64,000 nucleotides of DNA from Singulisphaera sp. GP187 (GCF_900129635.1 NZ_FSRB01000002.1:2260727-2324726), one strand, 5' to 3'; positions 16,906 through 25,911 are shown, numbered from the stretch's first letter. The notes: generated by a model from the sequence alone, not told the origin. A program made the numbers and translations.

Positions 16906-17838
16906 TCACTCCAAATCGTCCGGAGTCTCTTTCGACGCTTCGGGCATCCGCAACTTCGATCCCGGCTCCTCCCCCTCGGGGGCCTGCGCCAGAATTCGCA
17001 AGAGCAGCTCGTGCCCCTGGTAGGCTCCCTTGATCCAGACGAACGGACCGTTGCCGTCAGGCCAGCCGATCGTCGTCCAGCCGAAGTCCTCGATCCGCTC
17101 GAACGCGGATCGCAACGCCTCCAGATCCAGTGAGAACGCGGGAGAGACTACGGCTCCATCGTCCGCGCCGCCGATCAGTTCCACCGGAGTCGGATAGATA
17201 TCGACCTCCCAATATCCATCCTTTTCCCCGTAGAGGATCCCCAGCGGCCCCATCAGGTTGTCGGCCGCCAGACTGGCCCCCACGGCCTCGATCAGGGAGT
17301 CGAGCCAGTTCGAGTCGTGGGTGTCGGTCAGGTCGCGCGGACCTTGGAACAGCTGGCGCCCCGCCTCGTTCCGCCGGTCGAACTCCTCGCGATTCGTTCG
17401 GAAGAGCGCCGCGATTTCGTGCTCGCCGTGTTCGTCGAGCAGGGCGGTGAAGATCGCGGACCAGGCGCGATGATACTCTTCGAGCAGGCGCTCGTGCTCG
17501 AAAGAGGTGGCACCCGATTCCGCGTCGTCTTCCTCGTTCAAAGTGGGGGCGGATTCAAGGGCCTCCAGCCGGTCGTCGAGTTCGCGAAGCGCGGTTTCCG
17601 CGTGTTTGCTGGCGAGGGCGTCAACTTGCCAGGCAATCAAGTGAAAGCCGGCGTCCGCCGGAAGCAGTTGGGAATCCCGGATCTCCTGATAGACCGAAAG
17701 CCGGTCGGTCTCCGAGGAATCGGGGCCCAGGCTCCGCCAACGGTCGTACCAGGACGGACGATCGGGCAGAGTTTCGAGGAGATTCGCGAGAGTGGCATCG
17801 ATTGAGTTGTGGTGACTGTCGCTCTGGTCGGCGTCCAT
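16906..17838 (-). CDS. hypothetical protein, acidic, about 310 residues
   Basis: The start at 17838 (MDADQSDSHHNSIDATL) is preceded by GAGG about 8 bases upstream; an extension further upstream looks like non-coding sequence. I do not recognise a family. The N-terminal two thirds are helical and Glu/Asp-rich (DDRLEALESAPTLNEEDDAE). The C-terminal third has beta-type segments (GPLGILYGEKDGYWEVDIYP, GWTTIGWPDGNGPFVWIKG) and could be a small alpha/beta domain. No signal peptide or membrane segment. It converges with the SDR gene 62 bases away. Codon use looks like that of its neighbours, so I believe it is real. Confidence 0.75.
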   Translation of the reverse strand: MDADQSDSHHNSIDATLANLLETLPDRPSWYDRWRSLGPDSSETDRLSVYQEIRDSQLLPADAGFHLIAWQVDALASKHAETALRELDDRLEALESAPTLNEEDDAESGATSFEHERLLEEYHRAWSAIFTALLDEHGEHEIAALFRTNREEFDRRNEAGRQLFQGPRDLTDTHDSNWLDSLIEAVGASLAADNLMGPLGILYGEKDGYWEVDIYPTPVELIGGADDGAVVSPAFSLDLEALRSAFERIEDFGWTTIGWPDGNGPFVWIKGAYQGHELLLRILAQAPEGEEPGSKLRMPEASKETPDDLE

Positions 17839-19118
17839 GATCGAGCCTCGACAGGAGAGAATCTCGGAGAGCCCGCGACTCGACTGAGTCCGTGGGTGCC
17901 TCTGACTTGGAGTCGCTCCAACTTCACTTGGCCCTGCTTGTTGGAGGAAACACATCCGATACCCTCCAAGATAATCCCTGACGGGTCGTAAGGCCACGAC
18001 GCACTGACGATCCCGGATTCGGTTGGAGTGCCGGCTGCAAGGCTCGCCCCGAAATCTCCGAAGGGCGAGAGTTGACTCCTGAACCGTAAGTCAGGATCGA
18101 CGACCTGAAATCCACCAACGGCAACAGCCGTCCGCGGGTTCGCTTCCTCGGTGACGTGCCCGGTCGGGTCGCGCGCCGGGCGCCGAAACGGAGCGGCCGA
18201 CCCGCCAAAAGCGAACGCCTTCGGTCCCCTGGTGGCACGATCCCACAGTTCGCCACTTCAAAATAGTCCGGCCGATTCAAGCGAAACTGACTCGAATTGT
18301 TGAATTGATTGTTCCTTGGAGCGTTCGGACCGTGATCTTTTTCCTTCGATCGCTGCATGCCCCAACCGCGAGCCAACTCACGATCAGCAACGGTTCGATC
18401 CGTGGACGAATAGGACCGCCCCCGCGGGAATGCAAGTGCGGTTTTCGCGCAAGGACCGCCAGGTTCTATCCAGTGATCCGAGGTTTTGGTATGCTTTAGT
18501 TGGTACACTGACCGTCGTGGAATCGCTCGCGCTCTGGTTTCGGTCTCGATCCCTTATTTTTTCACACGCACGTTTCATGCCCGTTTGAATTTCAGCAAAA
18601 GTTGCTCGTTCACGACCCCGAAACGAACGCCCCGAGGGTCGATATGCGTCTGATGCTTTCTTCAAATTTGGATAAAATGCCGCACGTGGATTGCTTGACT
18701 CCAAACGGGTACGTGATTGGCGCGAACGGGCGACTCCCCGAATCGAGCGCCTTGGGGAATCCCCAAACGCGAGCGACCTTCCACGGGGACGCACGCGCAC
18801 CCTGGAACGAAGGGATCGACTCTGGTTCCGCTCCGTTGAGGCGGGATCCGAACGGCGCACCGGCACGCTCAGGCCGGGTGACCTTGGCTCGATGATCCGG
18901 ATTGCCAGTCGGCCGCCAACCGCTCCAGGAACGCCGCCGGATTGGCGGAGACTGTGAGCAACGATCCTCGTGATCGACCTTGAGCCCGGTTGCGAAGGAT
19001 CTGGCGAATTCCACTCGTGATCGTCCGGACCCGATCGGTCCGTTCTGATCGTGTCTCAAGAAGCTGCGCCCGCCGTGCGATTGCTGACTGGAACTTTAAC
19101 CCTTGGGCGGACCTCGAT
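17839..19118. other. 1.28 kb stretch without a convincing gene
   Basis: Upstream of two genes that point away from it. Frames here lack family-like sequence and start sites. Several short AT-rich patches (about 18240-18320, 18480-18600) stand out from the GC-rich surroundings and could hold promoters or a small RNA. I see no tRNA cloverleaf and no long direct repeats. Confidence 0.5.
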
Positions 19119-19457
19119 ATGAACAGCTACCCAGCGAACGAACAGCGAATTTCCGAGATCGAGCGAGGCCGAAGTTGCGGGGCCGTGGTCCCGCTGCCCC
19201 CTGGCGGGTCGCTTGCGGTGGGGGACACCGTTCTCTTTGCTCTCTCCCAGTCGCGGGCGGGCCAGCAGCCGTCGTACGTCAAGGGAGGGGATTCGGTTCT
19301 CGTCTCGCTCACCGACGTCGTCGACCTCGGGACGACGGATCCGATCACCGGGCAAGCACTTGTCCAACTGAGTTGGAAGCCGCTGGGACAGGAAGCGGCC
19401 CCCGCTCCCGCCCCCAAGCGTAACGCGAAGGCCCGGAGCCCTCACAAGGCCGTATGA
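19119..19457 (+). CDS. small conserved-looking hypothetical protein, possible PUA/ASCH-like fold
   Basis: 112 residues from the ATG at 19119; an upstream extension is Arg/Ser-rich noise. The centre reads like a small beta-barrel RNA/nucleotide-binding domain: ISEIERGRS near the N-terminus, LAVGDTVLFALSQ, and SVLVSLTDVVDLGTTDP, in the order helix - GD turn - strand seen in ASCH/PUA-type domains. The tail after residue 90 is Ala/Pro/Lys-rich and probably disordered (PAPAPKRNAKARSPHK). The basic tail would suit nucleic acid contact. The fold suggestion is inference from pattern only. Confidence 0.6.
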   Translation: MNSYPANEQRISEIERGRSCGAVVPLPPGGSLAVGDTVLFALSQSRAGQQPSYVKGGDSVLVSLTDVVDLGTTDPITGQALVQLSWKPLGQEAAPAPAPKRNAKARSPHKAV

Positions 19458-19759
19458 TCGCTGGCCCACCGGTTCTTCCCGAGCCGTTCTCTGCCGTGGA
19501 TACCTATCGAAACACTCCGTGAGCGCGGACCGATTTCCGAGGCCTCGGGTTGGAGGCTGGGAACTCGGGGGCGATCGCCTTGGCCTGTGGCGCACGGGTT
19601 CCGCGTACGGAACCCGTGGCACCCAGGTTCCCCTTGGGACTCGATTCCGATCGGGCCACGGAGAAAGATGGCCCGGTCATCGTCGCCGTCCTCGCTCGGA
19701 GGAGTGGGAAAAATAGGCACCGAGTGCGACGACACGGTGCGCTGCGGTGCACCCGTTCC
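19458..19759. other. convergent spacer with a perfect 11-bp hairpin
   Basis: 302 bases between convergent genes. The arms CACGGGTTCCG (19593-19603) and CGGAACCCGTG (19608-19618) pair perfectly around a 4-base loop, a plausible bidirectional terminator, though without a clear T-tract. Nothing else is recognisable. Confidence 0.6.
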
Positions 19760-20260
19760 TCACTCGTCCCCTGAGGGGCCATACATCCCCGGGACCGGGA
19801 TGTCATTCAATCGCAGATAGACACAGAGCATTGCGCGGTGATGAATCGTATGGTTGATCACCAGGCTCCGAATGACCGTGGTGCGAGGCATGGTCAGGAT
19901 GGGCTGACCTTGGGAGAGCAGCGACCATTCCTTCGCGAACGCGTCGTCCGTCGTGGCCGCGAGCGCTTTGCGAGCCGCCGCGACATTCGTGTCGAAAATC
20001 CCGAGAAGTTGCTCTCGGCTGGTCGCCTTGGTGGTCTTGTAGGGCTCGCCACCCACGGGGTTGATGTCCCAGGTCTCGTGCGCCAAGGTGCCCTCGACCC
20101 AACCCGGAATCTCCGCCAGGTGTGCCCCCACCCAGCCGATCGTGTTGGATTTGGGGTGAGCCTTCCAGTCGAGCTTGTCATCCGGGATGCGCTCGAGCAC
20201 CTTGCGCGTGTTCGCCATCTCCTGGTCGAATTCGGGTAGGATCGATTGGCCGAAGCTCAT
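19760..20260 (-). CDS. DinB family protein (putative metal-dependent)
   Basis: 166 residues. The ATG at 20260 is fixed by a strong AAAGGAGG five bases upstream. It has the DinB/YfiT four-helix-bundle pattern: LPEFDQEMANTRKVLERIPDDKLDWKAHPKS at the N-terminus (split helix), AHLAEIPGW and NHTIHHRAML, supplying the three metal-binding His of the family. Such proteins are often metal-dependent thiol-S-transferases or stress proteins, but the function of this subgroup is not known. Monocistronic; cytoplasmic. Confidence 0.9.
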   Translation of the reverse strand: MSFGQSILPEFDQEMANTRKVLERIPDDKLDWKAHPKSNTIGWVGAHLAEIPGWVEGTLAHETWDINPVGGEPYKTTKATSREQLLGIFDTNVAAARKALAATTDDAFAKEWSLLSQGQPILTMPRTTVIRSLVINHTIHHRAMLCVYLRLNDIPVPGMYGPSGDE

Positions 20261-20510
20261 GGTTCCCTCCTTTGAAGTCACAGTTACGGTCGATTGCCGC
20301 CAGCCATTTTTGTCACCCTACTGGCTCGCGGTACGTTTGTCCATAGCGATACAAATGGGCGCAGATTCAATCGCCATTTTCGGAAGCTTGGAACCCCATC
20401 ATCCCGCCGCACTTTGAATGCAGGCGGGGCGTCCATGGTCCCAAAGCACGAAACCGATGCGGAAACCGCTCTCCTGCACAATCGGCAAACGCGGGTTGTT
20501 GGCGACTTGT

Positions 20511-21293
20511 TTAGCGAAACAGCAAGGGAAGCTGAGCGACCGAGGGGATGATCATCTGTGCGCCGAGCGAGCGGAAGTCCTGCTCGATCTGGGTGAGCCT
20601 GGCCTGGAGTTCCGGGGCAGGAAGCAGAGCGACTTCCTCGGCGGAGAGGCCGAGGGCGTTACCGGTTTGCGTCACCGCCACGGTCAAGGCGCCCGCGTTC
20701 AAGCCCGCTTCGATGCCGACGGCCGTATCATCCACCACCAAGACCGAGCTCATCGAGAGCACTCCCAGGAGTTCGGCGGCTCGTTGATTCATCCAGGGAT
20801 CGGGTCGGCCGGCCGGTCCGTCGTCGGAGCAGACGATGACGTCGGGCGCGTAGCCGCCGCGGGCCGCGATCGGGGCAACGACTTCCATCAAGGCACGGGT
20901 ATAGCCGGTCGTCGATCCAATTTTCAAGCCACGGTCGCGGAGTGCGGCAATGGCCTGAGGAATTCCCGGAATCACGTTCGATCCCTGGGCCAACGTTGCT
21001 TTTTGGAGCGGCAGGAAGTCGTCGTACATCGCCTGCACGTCGGCGTCCGTGGGTTCGTGCCCGAAGCGTTGCCGCCATTCCGCGGCGACGCGCGGTAACG
21101 AGGCCACGGCGGCGATGTGGTCGCGTTTCGCACGCCCCATCGGGCCTCGAGCTTCCGCAACAGTGATTTCAACGCCTCGTTGCTTGAAGATTTCAAGGAA
21201 GACTTGTGTTGGAGCACGGCTACCGTAGTCGATGGTCGTGCCCGCCCAGTCGAAAATCACGGCTTCGAGAGAACGCAAATCCAGACGGTTCAT
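20511..21293 (-). CDS. phnX: phosphonoacetaldehyde hydrolase (phosphonatase)
   Basis: 260 residues. It cleaves the C-P bond of phosphonoacetaldehyde to acetaldehyde and phosphate. HAD-fold landmarks: nucleophile motif FDWAGTTIDYG, cap-domain Schiff-base lysine in GPMGRAKRDHI, and GSTTGYTRALMEVV. The segment CSDDGPAGRPDPWM is typical of true PhnX rather than a generic HAD enzyme. The last acidic motif reads VVDDTAVGIEAG where PhnX usually has GDTxxD, so one of the two acidic positions is Gly. The start ATG at 21293 overlaps the stop of the upstream FAD gene as ATGA, implying translational coupling; an ATG five codons earlier is less likely. Third gene of the HD-FAD-phnX operon. Confidence 0.93.
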   Translation of the reverse strand: MNRLDLRSLEAVIFDWAGTTIDYGSRAPTQVFLEIFKQRGVEITVAEARGPMGRAKRDHIAAVASLPRVAAEWRQRFGHEPTDADVQAMYDDFLPLQKATLAQGSNVIPGIPQAIAALRDRGLKIGSTTGYTRALMEVVAPIAARGGYAPDVIVCSDDGPAGRPDPWMNQRAAELLGVLSMSSVLVVDDTAVGIEAGLNAGALTVAVTQTGNALGLSAEEVALLPAPELQARLTQIEQDFRSLGAQMIIPSVAQLPLLFR

Positions 21294-22411
21294 GACCAAC
21301 GACTCCAATCGAGTTCGGCAAGGCCGAATGCCATCGTCATCCCCGCGCCTCCGGTTCCCGTACGGACGAAGACGCCGGGCAAGGGCTCGGCGGTAAACCA
21401 GGGGGCACTCGGATGCTTTGCGTAGATCCCGTGCCAGCGCTCCGAGATGGTCCAGTCGGGAAGCCGCACGATCGCCCGCAATTCTCGGAGGATGAGCTCG
21501 TCGATCAACGTTTTGTCGAACGGCTCGATCTCGGAGTCGTATTCATGGGAATCGCCGAGAATCAGGCAGCCTTCCGCATTTTGTGACACCATCACATGAA
21601 TGCCATAGCGGTCAAGTTCCGGCGTTTCCATCGCGACCCGCGCCTTCACCGCGGCGAGACTCGGGCAGACCTCAAAGTTGCGGTAGTGCCGCAACGTGAG
21701 CCCACTCGCGAGATGTGGACCCATCCGCCACCCCGCGGCTTGGAGGGGCGTCTTCATCATCTGCAGCTTGCAAAGCTTCAAGCCCGACTGGGCAAGCACC
21801 GTTGGGAACAAGGTCGTGAGGTCGGAACCTCCGCAGACAATCACTCGATCCAGATCCCACCGCCGGCCGTCCGCGCTCGTCACCCATCCCGAGTCGATCT
21901 CCGTGATCGCCGTCCGAGTCGCGAACAGGACGCCATACGTCTTCGTCAGCCATTCAGGGAGGCTTCGGATTGTGGTGACGGGGTTGACGCACAACTCGGT
22001 CGGGCTATGCAGTCCCCCCCTCAATCCCTCGGGATTCGCGGCAGGGGTTCGTTCGATCACCTGACCGGCGGAAAGCAACGTACAATCAAAACCGAGGCGA
22101 GGCGCAAGCGCATGAAATTCTTGAAGAACGCTCCATTCGTCGTCGCGATGGGCCAAGTGAATCGATCCACAAGGATTCACCCACAAGTTCGCGGCCTTGG
22201 AGAGTTCCAGCCAACGCTCTCGACTCCTGAGCGCGACGTGGTGCCATTCGCCGGCGGGTTGACCGATGGGCCAGACCATGCCAAAGTTTCGGATCGATGC
22301 GCCACTGGCCTGTCCTGAACGCTCGAAGACGGTGACGCGATGCCCGCGTTCGGCGGCCGACCAAGCGTGAGCCAATCCGACGATTCCTGCTCCAATCACG
22401 CCCACATCCAT
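21290..22411 (-). CDS. FAD-dependent oxidoreductase, phosphonate-associated (TIGR03364-like)
   Basis: 373 residues of the DAO (glycine/D-amino acid oxidase) fold. N-terminal dinucleotide motif VIGAGIVGLAHAWSAAERG, then VFERSGQASGASIRNFGMVW, the sequence typical of the TIGR03364 clade found beside phosphonatase genes. A C-terminal GTGGAGMTMAFGLAE FAD loop is present. In this clade the enzyme is thought to oxidise 2-aminoethylphosphonate or its N-methyl derivative to phosphonoacetaldehyde, feeding PhnX. That would replace the PhnW transaminase, which is absent here. It sits 5 bases after the HD gene and overlaps phnX by 4. Family strong, substrate inferred from context. Confidence 0.9.
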   Translation of the reverse strand: MDVGVIGAGIVGLAHAWSAAERGHRVTVFERSGQASGASIRNFGMVWPIGQPAGEWHHVALRSRERWLELSKAANLWVNPCGSIHLAHRDDEWSVLQEFHALAPRLGFDCTLLSAGQVIERTPAANPEGLRGGLHSPTELCVNPVTTIRSLPEWLTKTYGVLFATRTAITEIDSGWVTSADGRRWDLDRVIVCGGSDLTTLFPTVLAQSGLKLCKLQMMKTPLQAAGWRMGPHLASGLTLRHYRNFEVCPSLAAVKARVAMETPELDRYGIHVMVSQNAEGCLILGDSHEYDSEIEPFDKTLIDELILRELRAIVRLPDWTISERWHGIYAKHPSAPWFTAEPLPGVFVRTGTGGAGMTMAFGLAELDWSRWS

Positions 22412-22416
22412 CGAGA

Positions 22417-23010
22417 CTACGATCCTTTCTTGCTCTTGAAATTCGCAATGGATTGCGTGATGTAGAAAACGAAATGTTCAAGCGATGGAGTTTCGAGGTT
22501 CGGTATCTTCGCTTTGTCGTCCCAGCGGCGGAGCGCCAGAGCCGCGTTATAGTATAAATGTGCCTGGAACTGGTGGATCTCGTCGGGGGACATCGGGCCA
22601 CCTTGGAGCCCGAGACTCAAGACCGAGGGGGGACTGAGCTCGGTCAAGTAGTTCGGGTCCGTCGCGCAAAGATACCGTTTGGCGGCCACGTGCATGAGGA
22701 CGGGTTCAACCACGTCGCGTCCGAATCGCCGTTCCAACCAACGGGCGGCGAGTGCTTCGTGGCGGTCGTCGACCCCCTGCTCGGGCGCGTCGTCCGGGAG
22801 TGAGTGCAGCAGGTGGCCGACATCGTGGAGCAACGCCGCCGTGATTAACGACGCCGGAGCGTTCTCACGCTCGGCGAACATCGCCGCTTGCAAGGCATGC
22901 TCGCGTTGTGTGATCGCCTCGCCGCCATAGCGTGAATCGCCGTGCTCGCGGAACAGTCGAAGGACCTCTTCCGTCGTACATTCGGCGCTGGGCGAACCGT
23001 CCTGAGACAC
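22417..23010 (-). CDS. PhnZ-like HD-domain phosphonate oxygenase (TIGR03276-like)
   Basis: 197 residues from a GTG at 23010 with GAGGA about 11 bases upstream. It matches the phosphonate-operon HD family: YGGEAITQREHALQAA, ALLHDVGHLLHS (HD pair), MHVAAKRYLC, LQGGPMSPDE, ALALRRWDDKAK. These supply the Tyr, Glu, His and Lys positions used by PhnZ, a mixed-valent diiron oxygenase that turns 2-amino-1-hydroxyethylphosphonate into glycine and phosphate. PhnZ normally needs PhnY (Fe/2-oxoglutarate hydroxylase); none is adjacent, though a TauD-like gene lies at 26416. First gene of the minus-strand operon. Confidence 0.88.
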   Translation of the reverse strand: MSQDGSPSAECTTEEVLRLFREHGDSRYGGEAITQREHALQAAMFAERENAPASLITAALLHDVGHLLHSLPDDAPEQGVDDRHEALAARWLERRFGRDVVEPVLMHVAAKRYLCATDPNYLTELSPPSVLSLGLQGGPMSPDEIHQFQAHLYYNAALALRRWDDKAKIPNLETPSLEHFVFYITQSIANFKSKKGS

Positions 23011-23117
23011 CTTTTGAAATCCTCATAAAATCTTAATTATCGGGCCGTCGGGTGTTCAGTATACTGGGCCGGCGATTGACGACGTAGATTGTTCCGTCAA
23101 AAACCATCGGTGCCTTC
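23011..23117. promoter_or_regulatory. divergent control region of the phosphonate locus
   Basis: 107 bases separate the two phosphonate arms and must contain both promoters. An AT-rich patch at 23025-23040 lies next to the HD start, and AGTATACT at 23057-23064 is a short perfect palindrome that could be part of a -10 element or an operator half-site. No regulator gene lies beside it. Confidence 0.5.
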
Positions 23118-24410
23118 ATGAACCCGACCGTGGAAATACTCCCCTCGAGGCACCAGGTCGAGCGGAAGCATGAATTCTTTTGGGCCGTCTGGGCCCTCCT
23201 GGCCGCGTTCGGCAGTTATTTCAGCATGTATGCGTTTCGGAAGCCGTTCACGGCCGCGGGTTATGCGGAGACGTCCGTCTGGGGCATCGGTTTCAAAACC
23301 GTCCTGGTGACGTCGCAAGTGGCGGGCTATATGGTATCGAAGTTCCTGGGCATCAAGATCATTGCCGAGATGCCGCCCCAGCGCCGAGCGATCAGCATCA
23401 TGTGGCTGGTCTTATTTGCGGAATTCTCACTGGTGCTTTTTGGTCTCATCCCTCGACCGTGGAACGCGGTCTGTCTCTTCATGAATGGACTGCCGCTCGG
23501 CATGGTTTTCGGCCTGGTATTGGGACTCCTTGAAGGCAGGCGGCTCACCGAGGCGCTCACCGCCGGACTCTGCGCGAGTTTCATCCTGGCGGATGGCGTG
23601 ACCAAGTCGGTGGGCGCCTACCTGCTCGAGCAAGGGATCCCTGAGGACTGGATGCCGAGCGTCGCGGGGGCGCTGTTTCTGCTTCCCCTCGGTCTTTGTG
23701 TTGCGATGCTCGCCCGGATCCCCCCACCAAATCCTCAAGACATCAAGGCGCGTGCCAAGCGATTCACGATGAGCCAATCCGATCGGTGGTCGTTGATGTG
23801 TCGCTATGCCTTCGGCCTGATCCCGATCATTCTGGTTTACCTCAGTGTGACGATTCTGCGGAGCATTCGGGCGGATTTTGCTCCGGAAATCTGGCGAGGG
23901 CTCGGCAAGCCCGCCCAACCGGGAACCTTTACACGCTCGGAAATCCTCGTGGCCCTCGGCGTTCTCGCCATCAACGGTGGGGCGGTCCTGATCCGAGACA
24001 ATCGCCGCGCCTTCCTGACCTCTCTGGCGACGTGCGGAGTCGGGTTCGGCCTATTAGCGGTCGCGTTACTCGCTCGACAGTACGAACTCATCGGAGGTTT
24101 CGGGTTCATGGTCCTTATCGGACTGGGGTTCTATCTGCCTTACGTCGCGATCCATACGACGGTGTTCGAACGACTCCTTGCCATGACCCGTGATCGAGGT
24201 AACATTGGATTTCTGATGTACGTCGCCGACTCAATCGGCTATCTCGGCTACGTGATCGTCATGCTCTCGCGCAATGCGTACCACGGTGAGGTTGACTTCC
24301 TCGGGCTGCTGACCCGCGCCTGCTGGCTCGCAGTCGGGCTCGCGACCGTCTGCCTGGTGCTCTGCTGGCGTTATTTTGCAGCGATGGAAACGCCGGTCGA
24401 GAACGCCTGA
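23118..24410 (+). CDS. DUF5690 family MFS-type transporter, phosphonate locus
   Basis: 430 residues with about 12 hydrophobic segments. The N-terminus AAFGSYFSMYAFRKPFTAAG is the signature of the DUF5690 family, which is distantly related to organophosphate:phosphate antiporters of the major facilitator superfamily. The short loop between the halves carries KARAKRFTMSQSDRWSL. By position, head-to-head with the HD/FAD/PhnX operon and 17 bases before the alcohol dehydrogenase, I infer that it imports a phosphonate or exports a product. No ABC-type PhnCDE transporter is present. Family assignment good, substrate inferred. Confidence 0.85.
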   Translation: MNPTVEILPSRHQVERKHEFFWAVWALLAAFGSYFSMYAFRKPFTAAGYAETSVWGIGFKTVLVTSQVAGYMVSKFLGIKIIAEMPPQRRAISIMWLVLFAEFSLVLFGLIPRPWNAVCLFMNGLPLGMVFGLVLGLLEGRRLTEALTAGLCASFILADGVTKSVGAYLLEQGIPEDWMPSVAGALFLLPLGLCVAMLARIPPPNPQDIKARAKRFTMSQSDRWSLMCRYAFGLIPIILVYLSVTILRSIRADFAPEIWRGLGKPAQPGTFTRSEILVALGVLAINGGAVLIRDNRRAFLTSLATCGVGFGLLAVALLARQYELIGGFGFMVLIGLGFYLPYVAIHTTVFERLLAMTRDRGNIGFLMYVADSIGYLGYVIVMLSRNAYHGEVDFLGLLTRACWLAVGLATVCLVLCWRYFAAMETPVENA

Positions 24411-24427
24411 TCTCTCAGAGATGACTT

Positions 24428-25519
24428 ATGACTCATTCGTGCGCGGCGGTTTTCGACGGTGTTCCCGACCGGCTTGAACTGCGAAGGTTGGCGATCCCTG
24501 CGTTGCAACCGTCGGAAATCCTCGTTCAAGTCCTTGGCTGTACGTTGTGTGGGAGCGATTTGCACAGTGTTGAGGGCCGCCGTCCGGTGCCCGTACCGAC
24601 AGTACTTGGTCACGAGATCGTCGGTGAGATCGTTGAGTTCGCCGGGGACGTTCCGACCTGTGACCTGGCTGGTCAAGAACTCAAGGTTGGCGATCGGGTC
24701 ACCTGGGCGATCGTCGCGAATTGCGGTCATTGCGATTTCTGCAACCGCGGGTTGCCGCAAAAATGCCTGAACGCGATCAAGTATGGGCATGAGCCATTCC
24801 GTCCCGGACGAGCGTTGCTGGGCGGGCTCGCCGAGCACTGTCTTCTTGTCGCCGGCACCGGGATCGTGCGCCTACCCGATCCGTTACCAATCGAGGTCGC
24901 CTGCCCCGCGAGCTGCGCGACTGCCACGATCGCCGCCGCCCTTGAGGCCGCCGGTGATTTGCAAGGGCGGCATGTCTGCGTGTTTGGCGCTGGCATGCTT
25001 GGGCTGACTGCCTGCGCCATGGCACGAGTCCAGGGGGCGGGAGAAGTGGTCTGCATCGATCCCAACGACACTCGGCGCGAACGCGCCTTGTCCTTCGGAG
25101 CCAGTCGCGTCGCCCAGCCGGGCGATCTCGCAACGCTCGCGGCCGAAGTGACGGGTCCGCATGGTTTTGACGTGGTACTCGAACTCTCCGGCCATCCCTC
25201 CGCGTTTGAGACGGCCTGGCCGCACATTCGAGTGGGCGGTACACTCGTTTTGGTCGGCTCGGTCTTCCCCGCCCCGCCCGTCTCGATCTCTCTCGAACAA
25301 ATCGTGCGCCGGCACTTGACGATTCGAGGAATTCATAATTACGCACCTTGGCATTTGCTTGCCGCCGTCGATTTCCTCTCGGCTCATCACGGTCAATTCC
25401 CGTTTGCCGCCCTCGTCGCTCACTGGCTCCCGCTTTCCTCGGTCGCGGAAGCGTTCACTCAGGGCCGTGATCCCAGGGCGATCAGGGTTGGGGTTCGGCC
25501 GGACCGTTGCGACCGGTGA
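24428..25519 (+). CDS. zinc-dependent alcohol dehydrogenase, phosphonate-associated (TIGR03366-like)
   Basis: 363 residues, medium-chain dehydrogenase family. Catalytic zinc motif CTLCGSDLHSVEG and GHEIVGEI; structural zinc loop with GHCDFCNRGLPQKC; Rossmann motif FGAGMLGLTACAMA followed by an acidic residue (CIDPND), indicating NAD(H). The segment SCATATIAAALEAAGDLQG is typical of the TIGR03366 clade repeatedly found in phosphonate gene clusters. It may oxidise or reduce an alcohol/aldehyde intermediate, for instance acetaldehyde from PhnX or a hydroxyethylphosphonate. Second gene of the plus-strand arm. Confidence 0.9.
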   Translation: MTHSCAAVFDGVPDRLELRRLAIPALQPSEILVQVLGCTLCGSDLHSVEGRRPVPVPTVLGHEIVGEIVEFAGDVPTCDLAGQELKVGDRVTWAIVANCGHCDFCNRGLPQKCLNAIKYGHEPFRPGRALLGGLAEHCLLVAGTGIVRLPDPLPIEVACPASCATATIAAALEAAGDLQGRHVCVFGAGMLGLTACAMARVQGAGEVVCIDPNDTRRERALSFGASRVAQPGDLATLAAEVTGPHGFDVVLELSGHPSAFETAWPHIRVGGTLVLVGSVFPAPPVSISLEQIVRRHLTIRGIHNYAPWHLLAAVDFLSAHHGQFPFAALVAHWLPLSSVAEAFTQGRDPRAIRVGVRPDRCDR

Positions 25520-25911
25520 GGGATGTCGCTCGTTTTATTAATAGGTGTTAGGTTTAAAAAACTAAACACATCTGGCCGATTGGAAAATTCGATACTGTAG
25601 TAACGGCACTGTGTTGATGGATACGGGCCACCTGGGGCTGGGCGGAGACCCGGTAGCGTGGCGACAGTCTCGGAAATTCGGTCCATGCAACCACCTCGGC
25701 TCAAACACTCGCGCGTCGAGCTCGTGGAGGCCACGTCACAAGCCGGCCGAGAAGGCATGGACGGACCGGATGGCCGACCTTGATAAGTTTGTTTCGCACT
25801 TCGAGAATGACTCTCGACCGAAATCCTCCGTCATGTCACACCCTCGAACGTTCAATCGTCTTCCTGAATGAAGCCCTCAAGAAAGACTCGTTCGAGGCGT
25901 GAGCGACGAGA
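25520..25911. other. gene-free spacer after the phosphonate locus
   Basis: 392 bases. The first 80 bases are strikingly AT-rich for this genome (25530-25605) and include an imperfect stem (GTGTTAGGTTT / AACTAAACAC) that may end the transcript of the dehydrogenase. No gene is recognised. Confidence 0.5.

Noticed and set aside
18384..18895. Frames on both strands inside the 17.8-19.1 kb gap (97 and 160 codons)
   Set aside because: Arg/Ser/Pro-rich composition, no ribosome binding site, overlapping each other and no family-like sequence.
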